Origin: Lacisediminihabitans sp046156175
GTDB taxonomy: Bacteria; Actinomycetota; Actinomycetes; Actinomycetales; Microbacteriaceae
Assembly: GCF_046156175.1 (NCBI RefSeq)
Contig: NZ_JAYLVL010000004.1
Span: forward strand, 248,001-312,000
DNA length: 64,000 nt
Reading direction: 5' to 3'
Shown: one piece after another, positions 48,476-56,465 of the stretch
Numbering within the stretch: position 1 is the stretch's first letter
How the letters are laid out: each line of letters begins with the position of its first letter
Notes under the pieces: model-generated
Database searches by the model: none
Seen by the model: only the letters and a program-made list of their open reading frames with translations
What the model was told of the DNA's origin: nothing
Made by a program: the position numbers and the translations under genes

Positions 48476-49333
48476 TCAGCGAGCGAGATCCAGAGCTCCG
48501 GCGGAAAAGGCCGCAGAAAGAGCGGCCTTCCAATTCCTCATCGGCGAGAGACCTGCGGCCGCCCAGCCATCATGCCCGAGCACCGAGTAGTCCGGACGGG
48601 GGGCGGGGCGCACGAACTCCGAGCTCGTGGTGCTCTTCACCCGATCCGGGTCGAGGCCGACCACCTGGAAGATCTCGCGGGTGAATTCGTACCAGCTCGC
48701 TTCGCCGGAATTGGTGGCGTGATAGATGCCCGGAGCGGCATCCGCGTCGAGCAGCTCGACGATCTGGCGGGCGAGATCGCCGGTCCAGGTGGGTTGTCCC
48801 AGCTGGTCGGTCACCACGCTCACCGTGTCGTGGCTCGTTGCGAGTCGGAGCATGGTCTTGGCGAAATTGGGGCCGCCGGCGCCGTAGAGCCACGCGGTGC
48901 GCACGATGTAGGTACCTTCGGGATTCGCCGCTAGCGCGAGACGCTCGCCCTCAGCCTTGGTGCGACCGTAGGCCGAGATCGGGTTGAGCGGAGTCGCCTC
49001 GTCGTAGGGCGACGTCGCCGACCCATCGAACACGTAGTCGGTGGAGACCTGCACGAGCTTCGCGGCGGCCTCGGAAGCCGCGATGGCGAGGTTCTGCGCA
49101 CCCGTGGCGTTCACGGCGAAAGCCTCCGCTTCGTGGGTCTCGGCGTCATCCACCTTCGTGTAGGCGGAGGCATTGATCACGACGTCGTGCCCGGCCACCG
49201 CTGATCGCACGGCTTCCAGGTCGGTGACGTCGAGGTCAGCGCGAGCGAGAGCAGTGAACTCCCGGCCGGCAAGGGCCTTCTGCAGGTCCTGGCCGAGCAT
49301 TCCGGATGCTCCGGTGATGAGGTATTTCGTCAC
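48476..49333 (-). CDS. rfbD: dTDP-4-dehydrorhamnose reductase
   Basis: Last enzyme of dTDP-L-rhamnose synthesis, reducing the 4-keto intermediate with NAD(P)H. The 285-aa short-chain-dehydrogenase-like protein has the cofactor loop ITGASGMLGQDL, VSTDYVFDG, the catalytic Tyr-Lys in YGRTKAEGE and RTAWLYG. The GTG start at 49333 overlaps the rfbB stop (GTGA), giving a leftward rfbB-rfbD pair. The remaining two rhamnose genes, rfbC and rfbA, lie 3.6 kb away on the other strand. Confidence 0.96.
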   Translation of the reverse strand: MTKYLITGASGMLGQDLQKALAGREFTALARADLDVTDLEAVRSAVAGHDVVINASAYTKVDDAETHEAEAFAVNATGAQNLAIAASEAAAKLVQVSTDYVFDGSATSPYDEATPLNPISAYGRTKAEGERLALAANPEGTYIVRTAWLYGAGGPNFAKTMLRLATSHDTVSVVTDQLGQPTWTGDLARQIVELLDADAAPGIYHATNSGEASWYEFTREIFQVVGLDPDRVKSTTSSEFVRPAPRPDYSVLGHDGWAAAGLSPMRNWKAALSAAFSAGALDLAR

Positions 49334-50313
49334 AGCGCGGCGCGCTCCTTCAGCGGTTCCCACCAGGCGCGGTTGTCGCGGTACCACTGCACGACATCCG
49401 CGAGCCCCTGCTCGAACGGCACCTGTGGCTCGTACCCGAGTTCGGCCCGGATCTTGCCGATGTCGACGCTGTAGCGCAGGTCGTGGCCGAGGCGGTCCGT
49501 GACCCGGTCTACATAGGACCAGTCCTTGCCCGTCGCATCCAGCAGCAGCTGGGTCAGCTCCTTGTTGGTGAGCTCCGTACCCCCACCGATGTTGTAGATC
49601 TCTCCCGCGCGTCCGCCGACCAGCACCATCGCGATGCCGCGGCAGTGGTCGTCCACGTGCAGCCAGTCGCGGATGTTGTTGCCCTCGCCATAGAGCGGAA
49701 CGTGCTTGTCGTCGATCAGGTTCGTGACGAACAGCGGGATCACCTTCTCGGGGAAGTGATACGGACCGTAGTTGTTGGAGCAGCGGGTGATCGAGAGGTT
49801 GAGGCCGTGGGTGCGGAAGTAACTGCGGGCGAGCAGGTCGCTTCCGGCCTTCGAGGCGGAGTAGGGGGAGTTGGGCTCGAGCGGCCGTGACTCGTCCCAG
49901 GAACCCTCGGCGATGGATCCGTAGACCTCGTCAGTGGAGACGTGGACGAAGCGCTGGAGATCGGCGCGAAGGGCCGCGTCGAGCAGGCGCTGGGTGCCGA
50001 GCACGTTCGTCTCAACGAAGATGCCGGAGTCGCGCACCGAGCGGTCGACGTGGGACTCCGCGGCGAAGTGCACGACGGCATCCACGGTCGGGAGGAGCTT
50101 GTCGAGCAGCTCGGAGTCGCGGATGTCCCCGTGCACGAATTCGTAACGCGGGGAGTCGGCGATCGGCGCGAGGTTCTCGAGGTTGCCGGAGTAGGTGAGG
50201 GCATCCAGCACGATGACCTCGGCACCCTCGAGGCCGGCGTAGGCGTCTTCGAGAGCGCGGCGAACGAAGTTCGAGCCGATGAAACCGGCGCCGCCGGTGA
50301 CGAGGATTTTCAT
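49330..50313 (-). CDS. rfbB: dTDP-glucose 4,6-dehydratase
   Basis: Second enzyme of the dTDP-rhamnose pathway, converting dTDP-glucose to dTDP-4-keto-6-deoxyglucose with bound NAD. The 327-aa protein has VTGGAGFIGSNFVRR, HVSTDEVYGSI (catalytic Thr-Asp-Glu), YSASKAGSDLLARSY (Tyr-Lys) and RCSNNYGPYHFPEKVIPLF, all exact family signatures. An AAGGAGG stands 14 nt before the ATG, and TAGAAT a little further upstream may be the -10. It is coupled to rfbD. Confidence 0.97.
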   Translation of the reverse strand: MKILVTGGAGFIGSNFVRRALEDAYAGLEGAEVIVLDALTYSGNLENLAPIADSPRYEFVHGDIRDSELLDKLLPTVDAVVHFAAESHVDRSVRDSGIFVETNVLGTQRLLDAALRADLQRFVHVSTDEVYGSIAEGSWDESRPLEPNSPYSASKAGSDLLARSYFRTHGLNLSITRCSNNYGPYHFPEKVIPLFVTNLIDDKHVPLYGEGNNIRDWLHVDDHCRGIAMVLVGGRAGEIYNIGGGTELTNKELTQLLLDATGKDWSYVDRVTDRLGHDLRYSVDIGKIRAELGYEPQVPFEQGLADVVQWYRDNRAWWEPLKERAAL

Positions 50314-50349
50314 GGGAGTGGATGCCTCCTTGGCACAGTCTGGATGATT

Positions 50350-51228
50350 CTAGTGATGGGTGGCGCGGCGGCTGAGGAACGCCGATCTCAGGTCCAGTCC
50401 GATGATCAAGGCCACTCTTACGGGCCAGAGGTACCACCCCGAATACTTCCGTGTGAGGAAGCGGCGAGCGCTCTGGTGGTGCACCGCGATCATCTGCGCG
50501 GAATGATCGCTTGTGGAGTGGGCGCCGCTGTGCACGACGACGGCCGCGGGCTCGTAGACGTTGCGATATCCGGCCTTGCCGAGTCGATACCCGAGATCCA
50601 CGTCTTCGAAATACATGAAATAGCCGTCGTCGAATCCGCTCAGCTCGTCGAAGGCACTCTTCCGAACCAACACACAGGCACCGGAGAGCCAGCCCGCATC
50701 CCGGCGCACCGGATCGCTACTGGAATCGCGGCGGTACGCACGCGTCCAAGGGTTGCCCAACCAGATGTTCGCGAACAGCGCATGCCCGATCCCGGTGCGG
50801 AGCGACGGTACGGCGCGAGCCGACGGGTACACCTCACCATCGGTGATGATCGCCGGCCCGACGGCGGCAATGCGAGGGTCGGATTCGCCCGCGGCCACAA
50901 GTGCATCGATGGCGCCCGGGGTGAGCACCACATCCGGATTGCTGACCAGCACCCACCGCACATCGGAAGGCAGGGAGCGGATCGCCTCGTTCATCGCGCC
51001 GCCATATCCGAGGTTTCGGCTGAGGGGCAGGTAGTGAGCGGATGATGCCGCAGTGAGCTTCGCGACCACCGGATCGTTTGAGTCATTGTCCGCGACCACG
51101 ACCAACAATGGAGCCGCACTCGATGCGGGCACCGATTGGAGGAATCCCTCGAGCACCTCGCCCGATCGGTAGCTGACCGTCGTCACGGCTACCACGGGCG
51201 TGCGCGGGGGCTGCGAAGAGAGTGCCAT
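50350..51228 (-). CDS. GT2 glycosyltransferase, rhamnosyltransferase-like
   Basis: A 292-aa GT-A enzyme with the layout of WbbL-type rhamnosyltransferases. VAVTTVSYRSGEVLEGFLQSVP starts the nucleotide-binding domain, SNPDVVLTPGAID holds the metal-site Asp, GWLSGACVLVRKSAFDELSGFDDGYFMYFEDVDLGYRLGKAGY is the acceptor-side signature, and a basic C-terminal tail may touch the membrane. In mycobacteria the homologue adds rhamnose to the wall linker. It lies 36 bp downstream of nothing on its strand but directly upstream of rfbB, probably the same leftward unit. Confidence 0.88.
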   Translation of the reverse strand: MALSSQPPRTPVVAVTTVSYRSGEVLEGFLQSVPASSAAPLLVVVADNDSNDPVVAKLTAASSAHYLPLSRNLGYGGAMNEAIRSLPSDVRWVLVSNPDVVLTPGAIDALVAAGESDPRIAAVGPAIITDGEVYPSARAVPSLRTGIGHALFANIWLGNPWTRAYRRDSSSDPVRRDAGWLSGACVLVRKSAFDELSGFDDGYFMYFEDVDLGYRLGKAGYRNVYEPAAVVVHSGAHSTSDHSAQMIAVHHQSARRFLTRKYSGWYLWPVRVALIIGLDLRSAFLSRRATHH

Positions 51229-51312
51229 CGGGAGGTAATCATAGTTCTAGGCTAGATTGTTCCGAGATTCACGGCCTGATTCGTGAGCGTCGTGGATACC
51301 CAGCGAGGATGA

Positions 51313-52149
51313 ATGAAATACCTGCAGGAAGTGTGGGGCTCGCGAGAGCTCCTCTTCAATCTCGTCTCCCGCGAGGTGCGTGGTAAGTACAAACGCACGG
51401 TTTTCGGACAGCTCTGGTCGTTCGCGAATCCACTGGCGCTGATGCTCATCTACTCGCTCGTCTTCGGGGTGCTCTTCAAGAGTTCTCCCCCCGCGGGCAA
51501 CCCGAGCGGTATCGATATCTTTCCGCTCTGGCTACTGTGCGGTCTGCTCCCCTGGATCTTCTTCTCGACGGTCGTGAGTTCTAGCGCTGCGTCGCTTGTC
51601 GACAACTCGAACCTGATCCAGAAGGTGTCTTTCAGTCGCATAGTCCTCCCGCTGGCCACGGTGGGGGCGAGTGCCTACAACTGGTTGTTCGAGATGACGG
51701 TCCTGCTCATCGCGCTCAGCGTCGCGGGTGCCTTCGTGCTTCCGTGGCTTCCGCTTCTGATCGTGATCATGGTGTTGCTTGCGGCCTTCGCCGCGGGGGT
51801 CGGCATGCTTCTCGCAACTGCAAATGTGTACTTCCGCGACACTCAATACCTGTTGACGATCGTCCTGCAGCTCTGGATCTACCTCAACCCGATCATCTAC
51901 CCGATCGAACGGGTGGCCGCGAAATCGACGGAGACCGGCGGGCTTTTCGGCACACCGGTGACGATTCTCGGCCTCTACGATGTGAACCCCATGGTGCATT
52001 ATGTGGCGTTGTTCCGGCAGGTGCTCTATGACAACCGCTGGCCCGATCCGTCCGAATGGCTCATCTGCCTCATCTGGTCTGTTGCGGCCGTCGCCATCGG
52101 GATGCTTGTGTTCCGCAAGAACGAGAGAAACTTGGCGGAGACCCTGTGA
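51313..52149 (+). CDS. ABC-2 type polysaccharide export permease (Wzm/TagG-like)
   Basis: A 278-aa integral membrane subunit of an O-antigen/teichoic-type glycan exporter. About six membrane segments follow a cytoplasmic N-terminus with LLFNLVSREVRGKYKRTVFGQLWSFANPLALMLIYSLVF, the ABC2_membrane signature. The PMVHYVALFRQVLYD segment near the C-terminus is also typical. Its stop codon overlaps the ATPase start by 4 bp. It is the first gene of a long rightward operon-like run in the polysaccharide locus. Confidence 0.93.
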   Translation: MKYLQEVWGSRELLFNLVSREVRGKYKRTVFGQLWSFANPLALMLIYSLVFGVLFKSSPPAGNPSGIDIFPLWLLCGLLPWIFFSTVVSSSAASLVDNSNLIQKVSFSRIVLPLATVGASAYNWLFEMTVLLIALSVAGAFVLPWLPLLIVIMVLLAAFAAGVGMLLATANVYFRDTQYLLTIVLQLWIYLNPIIYPIERVAAKSTETGGLFGTPVTILGLYDVNPMVHYVALFRQVLYDNRWPDPSEWLICLIWSVAAVAIGMLVFRKNERNLAETL

Positions 52150-52886
52150 CCGAGGTAGCAGTTCGAGTCGATCACGTCTCCAAGACCTTTCGGCTCTACC
52201 ACGAAAGAAACCAGAGCCTGAAATCCGCGGTCATGCGCGGCCGAACATCCGTACATGACACTTTTCTCGCCCTTGAAGACGTCACCTTCGATGTGCCGAC
52301 AGGGTCGACCTTCGGCCTGATCGGCAGCAACGGTTCTGGCAAGTCCACTTTGCTGAAGTGCCTGGCGAATATCTACTACCCCAACTCCGGAACCATCACC
52401 CATTTCGGCAAGATCGCCGCGATGCTCGAGGTGGGGTCCGGTTTCCACGCTGAACTTTCCGGCCGCGAGAACATCTTCCTCAACGGGTCGATTCTGGGCA
52501 TGACCAAGAAAGAGGTCACGAGGAAGCTCGACGAGATCATCGATTTCTCCGGCGTCGAACAGTTCATCGACCAGCCGGTCAAGAATTACTCGTCGGGAAT
52601 GTATGTGCGACTCGGCTTCGCGATCGCAATCAATGTCGACCCCGACATCCTGGTCGTCGACGAGGTGCTCGCTGTGGGGGATGGGGAGTTCCAAGAGAAG
52701 TGCTTCCAGAAGTTCCGGGACTTCAAAGCGGCGGGCAAGACCGTGATCCTGGTGAGTCACTCCATGGAAACAGTCGAGGCGATGTGCGACCAGGCCGCTT
52801 GGCTCAACAAGGGGAAGCTCGAGACCGTCGGCTCGGCCGCTCCCACGATCAAGGCATACCTCGACACGCTTCCGACTGGACCGTGA
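52146..52886 (+). CDS. polysaccharide export ATPase (Wzt/TagH-like, short form)
   Basis: A 246-aa ABC ATPase that pairs with the upstream permease. Walker A is GSNGSGKSTLLK (about residue 58), signature YSSGMYVRLGFA and Walker B DILVVDEVLAVGD, with the SHSMETVEAMC switch His. It ends soon after the ATPase fold, so it lacks the C-terminal carbohydrate-binding domain that long Wzt proteins use to recognise chain ends. The GTG start at 52146 overlaps the permease stop. Confidence 0.94.
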   Translation: MTEVAVRVDHVSKTFRLYHERNQSLKSAVMRGRTSVHDTFLALEDVTFDVPTGSTFGLIGSNGSGKSTLLKCLANIYYPNSGTITHFGKIAAMLEVGSGFHAELSGRENIFLNGSILGMTKKEVTRKLDEIIDFSGVEQFIDQPVKNYSSGMYVRLGFAIAINVDPDILVVDEVLAVGDGEFQEKCFQKFRDFKAAGKTVILVSHSMETVEAMCDQAAWLNKGKLETVGSAAPTIKAYLDTLPTGP

Positions 52887-52922
52887 AACTCGGCCCCGAT
52901 CCTGGGGTAGATGTCTCTCGGA

Positions 52923-52928
52923 TAGGAT
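52923..52928 (+). promoter_or_regulatory. -10 box of rfbC, leaderless type
   Basis: TAGGAT with a 7-nt gap (CAACGGC) to the GTG at 52936, in the 49-bp gap after the exporter ATPase. It suggests an internal promoter for the rfbC-rfbA-glycosyltransferase run. Confidence 0.5.
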
Positions 52929-52935
52929 CAACGGC

Positions 52936-53547
52936 GTGCAAATCCGTCAACTCTCCATTCCGGATGCCTACGAGGTAACCCCGATCCAGCGCTCCGACGA
53001 TCGAGGAATCTTCTTCGAGTGGTACCGGCACGACCGGTTGGAACAAACGATCGGGCACTCCCTCGACTTGCGCCAAGCAAACAGTTCGACCTCGAAGAAA
53101 GGCGTCGTCCGCGGCATCCACTTCGCTGACGTCCCCATCGGGCAGGCGAAATACGTCACGGCCACCCATGGGGCTGTGCTCGACTTCGTTGTCGACATCC
53201 GCGTGGGCTCACCCACTTTTGGCCTCTGGGATTCGGTTGTCCTCGATGACATCGATCACCGAGCCGTCTACATTGCCGAGGGACTCGGACACGCCTTTGT
53301 GGCCCTGACCGAGGGAGCCGTCGTGACCTACCTGGTGTCCGATGTCTACAGGTCGGAGCGCGAGCACGGCATCAACCCCCTCGATGAACAGCTCGCACTG
53401 GATTTTCGCCTTCCGCGTCCGGAACTGATCCTGTCCCCCAAAGACGTCGGAGCACCCTCCCTCGCCGAAGCCGCATCCGGCGGACTGCTGCCTAGTTGGC
53501 AAGCAACAACCGACTACTACTCGAGCCTGAATGCCGGGATGGCCTAG
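52936..53547 (+). CDS. rfbC: dTDP-4-dehydrorhamnose 3,5-epimerase
   Basis: Third enzyme of dTDP-L-rhamnose synthesis, a cupin epimerase acting at C3 and C5. The 203-aa protein has the N-terminal DDRGIFFEWYR, the catalytic-His region KGVVRGIHFADVPIGQAKYV followed by GAVLDFVVDIRVGSPTFG, and YIAEGLGHAFVALTEGA, where the second active-site residue sits. It is 2 bp upstream of rfbA on the same strand and completes the pathway whose other genes, rfbB and rfbD, run leftward at 48.5-50.3 kb. Confidence 0.95.
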   Translation: MQIRQLSIPDAYEVTPIQRSDDRGIFFEWYRHDRLEQTIGHSLDLRQANSSTSKKGVVRGIHFADVPIGQAKYVTATHGAVLDFVVDIRVGSPTFGLWDSVVLDDIDHRAVYIAEGLGHAFVALTEGAVVTYLVSDVYRSEREHGINPLDEQLALDFRLPRPELILSPKDVGAPSLAEAASGGLLPSWQATTDYYSSLNAGMA

Positions 53548-53549
53548 CC

Positions 53550-54422
53550 GTGCGCGGAATCATTCTGGCGGGTGGCAGCGGAAGTCGGCTCTGGCCGATT
53601 ACTCGAGGCATATCGAAGCAACTGATGCCGATCTACGACAAGCCGATGATCTACTACCCCCTGTCTACGCTCATGATGGCGGGCATCCGTGATGTGCTGA
53701 TCATCACCACCCCCGAATACAACCAGCAGTTTCGGGCCCTCTTCGGGGACGGAGGCGATCTGGGCATCCGCATCGAGTACGGCGTGCAGCCCTCACCGGA
53801 TGGGTTGGCGCAGGCGTTCCTCATCGGCGAGGAGTTCATCGGTGACGACAGTGTCGCCCTGGTGCTCGGCGATAACATCTTCCACGGCGGCGGACTCGGT
53901 CAGTCCTTGCGGGATCACGGTGACTTGGACGGTGGTTTGATCTTCGCCTACCATGTGAGCAACCCTCGTGCTTATGGCGTTGTCGAGTTCGATGAGAACA
54001 TGGCCGCCGTTTCGATCGAAGAGAAGCCGGTCTCGCCCAAGAGCAACTACGCGGTGCCCGGACTGTATTTCTACGACAACGGGGTGATCGAGATCGCCAA
54101 GACAATCAAACCAAGCGCTCGCGGAGAACTCGAGATTTCTACTATCAACGAACGCTACCTGGCCGAAGGCAGGCTGCAGGTGCAGGTGCTGGATCGAGGA
54201 GTCGCGTGGCTCGACACGGGTACTTTCGAATCGATGATGCAGGCGTCCGAATATGTGCGGGTCATCGAGGATCGACAGGGCTACAAAGTCGGATGTATCG
54301 AGGAGATCGCCTGGCGCTCTGGATGGATCAGCGACCAGCAGCTGCGCGAGATCGCAACGCCTCTGGTGAAGAGTGGATACGGTCGGTACATCCTCGACCA
54401 GTTGGACCAACGGCGTGGTTGA
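53550..54422 (+). CDS. rfbA: glucose-1-phosphate thymidylyltransferase
   Basis: First enzyme of the pathway, joining dTTP and glucose 1-phosphate to dTDP-glucose. The GTG at 53550, two bases after the rfbC stop, gives 290 aa, the normal size. It opens RGIILAGGSGSRLWPITRGISKQLMPIYDKPMIYYPLS, the nucleotidyltransferase loop, and has VLGDNIFHGGGL, VSIEEKPVSPKSNYAVPGLYFYD and VAWLDTGTFESMM with its sugar-binding residues. It overlaps the next glycosyltransferase gene by 8 bp. Confidence 0.97.
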   Translation: MRGIILAGGSGSRLWPITRGISKQLMPIYDKPMIYYPLSTLMMAGIRDVLIITTPEYNQQFRALFGDGGDLGIRIEYGVQPSPDGLAQAFLIGEEFIGDDSVALVLGDNIFHGGGLGQSLRDHGDLDGGLIFAYHVSNPRAYGVVEFDENMAAVSIEEKPVSPKSNYAVPGLYFYDNGVIEIAKTIKPSARGELEISTINERYLAEGRLQVQVLDRGVAWLDTGTFESMMQASEYVRVIEDRQGYKVGCIEEIAWRSGWISDQQLREIATPLVKSGYGRYILDQLDQRRG

Positions 54423-55311
54423 TCTTCGGACGCTGACAGTGCAGTCGATTCTCTATGAGAACGATCGGGAGAGCATCGTGAGGGCCGCCGAGGCCACCGC
54501 GAACTCCGCGAAGATCGCCATTTCCGCCGGTTCGATCGCCGGTTGGGCGCTCGTTCTCGGAGACTGCGGCGCTGTAGCGACCCTCGATGAGCAGGCGATC
54601 GAGCGCATCAAGGCCGGTGTCGAAATGTCGGGGGGAACCTTCATTCACGAGGTGTTCGGCCAGAACCTCGGGCACGGGGGTGGACACAATCGGCTCGCCC
54701 CGCTGACAGAGTCGGAACTTCTCCTGTTTCTCAACCCGGATGCGGTGCTGGCTCCTAACACCATCCAGTCGCTGGTCGAAGTGATGACAGAGGCCGTGGG
54801 CGTTGTCGATGGCCGGCAATTGCCCCTCGAGCACCCGAAAGACTTCGATCAAGCCACCGGCGAGACGAGTTGGGCATCCGGCGCGTGCTCGCTCACGTCG
54901 CGGCGGGCATTCGAGGCGGTGAGTGGTTTCGATCACGAGACCTTCTTCCTCTACTGCGACGACGTGGATTACTCCTGGCGACTCAAACTGGCGGGGTTCG
55001 ACGTTCGTCACGAACCATCAGCGCGGGTGTTCCATGACAAGCGGCTCGAGGTCACCGGTGACATCATCGCGAGCTCGGCGGAGGTCTACTACTCTGCAGA
55101 AGCCGGGTTGCTCCTCGCGCACAAATATTCGCAGTTCGACATCGTCGCCGCGATCCTCGCCGCTTTCCATGATTCATCTGAGGAGCACTTGCTTCGCGCG
55201 GCCGGCGAGTTTGAGCGGCGGCGATCCGCGGGCAGTCTCCCTGCTTCGCTCGACCCCGACCATGCCGTCGGGCAATTCATCAATGGCAACTATGCCGTTC
55301 ACCGATACTAG
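54415..55311 (+). CDS. GT2 glycosyltransferase
   Basis: A 298-aa GT-A protein starting with GTG inside the end of rfbA (8-bp overlap). The metal-site Asp is in LLLFLNPDAVLAPN, and SGACSLTSRRAFEAVSGFDHETFFLYCDDVDYSWRLKLAGF is the rhamnosyltransferase-like acceptor signature also seen in the 50.4-51.2 kb enzyme. The first strand is less typical than in classical GT2 enzymes. Position right after the dTDP-rhamnose genes makes rhamnosyl transfer likely, though the linkage is not predictable. Confidence 0.85.
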   Translation: MVDLRTLTVQSILYENDRESIVRAAEATANSAKIAISAGSIAGWALVLGDCGAVATLDEQAIERIKAGVEMSGGTFIHEVFGQNLGHGGGHNRLAPLTESELLLFLNPDAVLAPNTIQSLVEVMTEAVGVVDGRQLPLEHPKDFDQATGETSWASGACSLTSRRAFEAVSGFDHETFFLYCDDVDYSWRLKLAGFDVRHEPSARVFHDKRLEVTGDIIASSAEVYYSAEAGLLLAHKYSQFDIVAAILAAFHDSSEEHLLRAAGEFERRRSAGSLPASLDPDHAVGQFINGNYAVHRY

Positions 55312-55319
55312 ACAGGCAG

Positions 55320-56465
55320 TTGATAGTGCCGAGCTTTGCTGGTTCTCGCCCCCTGGCGACGACGGATTCCGGGTCCGACAGGTCCCATCCGCCGTTTGTC
55401 CTCACCCGTTTCCTCACTGACCTGAGGGATGAGAGCGTCCGAAACGGCGAGGTGAATTCCGCGCTGGGCCACCTCACGGAATCGCTCAGAGAAGCCGATG
55501 AGGAAACCCGTCCATTCCTCAGCATCCTCATGCGCACTCAGGGCTCTCGGCTCGAACCGTTCCGGGATGCGCTGCTGTGCCTAAGCGCCCAGAGCGACCA
55601 GGACTTCGAGGTGCTCGTGCTCGTGCACGACGCGAACCAGGAGGCGCATTCGGCCGTTGCGCAGGCGGTAGAAGAGCAGCAAGCGCGCCTCAGGGACAAG
55701 ATCCAGCTCGTTGAGGTGCGTGGGGGATCTCGTGGCACGCCCCTCAACGAAGGACTCCGGCGCGCCAAAGGAAGATTCGTAGCGGTATACGACGATGACG
55801 ACCTGGTCTTCGCGCATTGGGTCGAAGAGTTCCATCGGTCGTCGGCTCAGTCTGAGGGCCGGCTATTGAGAGCAGTGACCGCGGTTCAATCCCTCTCGCC
55901 AGAGACCTGGCCTCGTGGGCACAGCGGTTTTCGAACGTCGAGCTGGCCTGCGGCAGAGCACCATGCCGAGTTCGATCTGGTTGAGCACTTCCGGGTCAAT
56001 CAGACCCCCTTCATGAGTTTTGCCTTTCCGAGCAGCATCTTTTCTCGCCTCGGACTCACTTTCGACGAAGAACTCGATGTGTGCGAGGACTGGGACATGA
56101 TCCTCCGCACCTCCCTCCTCTGCGGGGTCGCGGATGTCCCCGCCCTCACCGCTGTCTACCGGCGATGGGCAACCGGAAACTCCTCGTACCTCGACCATTC
56201 GACCGGCGTGTGGGCCGAGTCGGAGGCGCGCGTCATCCGCAAGGCGGATTCGAGGCCGGTCCTTCTTCCCCCGGGGTCGATAGAGATCATCAGGGCTCTG
56301 CTGGTCGACCAGGAGGACTATCGGCGGATATTGCAGAGTAGGGGATGGAAGCTCTCTCAGCCGCTCATGAAATCGCTACGGGTGGCTGCACGCGTTCGAA
56401 ACCACCTCCGCGCGATGCGCCAGCGATTCCGCCGCCGACTCGCATCTAGGGGAGGAGTCCGGTGA
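55320..56465 (+). CDS. GT2-like glycosyltransferase with N- and C-terminal extensions
   Basis: A 381-aa protein. About 65 residues precede the GT-A core, which begins RPFLSILMRTQGSRLEPFRDALLCLSAQSDQDFEVLVL. The nucleotide-sugar/metal site is in GRFVAVYDDDDLVFAHWVEEF and the acceptor side has LDVCEDWDMILRTSLLCGVADVPALTAVYRRW. The C-terminus is strongly basic (VAARVRNHLRAMRQRFRRRLASR), which could bind the membrane surface. The start is uncertain: TTG at 55320 or GTG at 55326. It overlaps the next gene by 4 bp. Confidence 0.85.
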   Translation: MIVPSFAGSRPLATTDSGSDRSHPPFVLTRFLTDLRDESVRNGEVNSALGHLTESLREADEETRPFLSILMRTQGSRLEPFRDALLCLSAQSDQDFEVLVLVHDANQEAHSAVAQAVEEQQARLRDKIQLVEVRGGSRGTPLNEGLRRAKGRFVAVYDDDDLVFAHWVEEFHRSSAQSEGRLLRAVTAVQSLSPETWPRGHSGFRTSSWPAAEHHAEFDLVEHFRVNQTPFMSFAFPSSIFSRLGLTFDEELDVCEDWDMILRTSLLCGVADVPALTAVYRRWATGNSSYLDHSTGVWAESEARVIRKADSRPVLLPPGSIEIIRALLVDQEDYRRILQSRGWKLSQPLMKSLRVAARVRNHLRAMRQRFRRRLASRGGVR

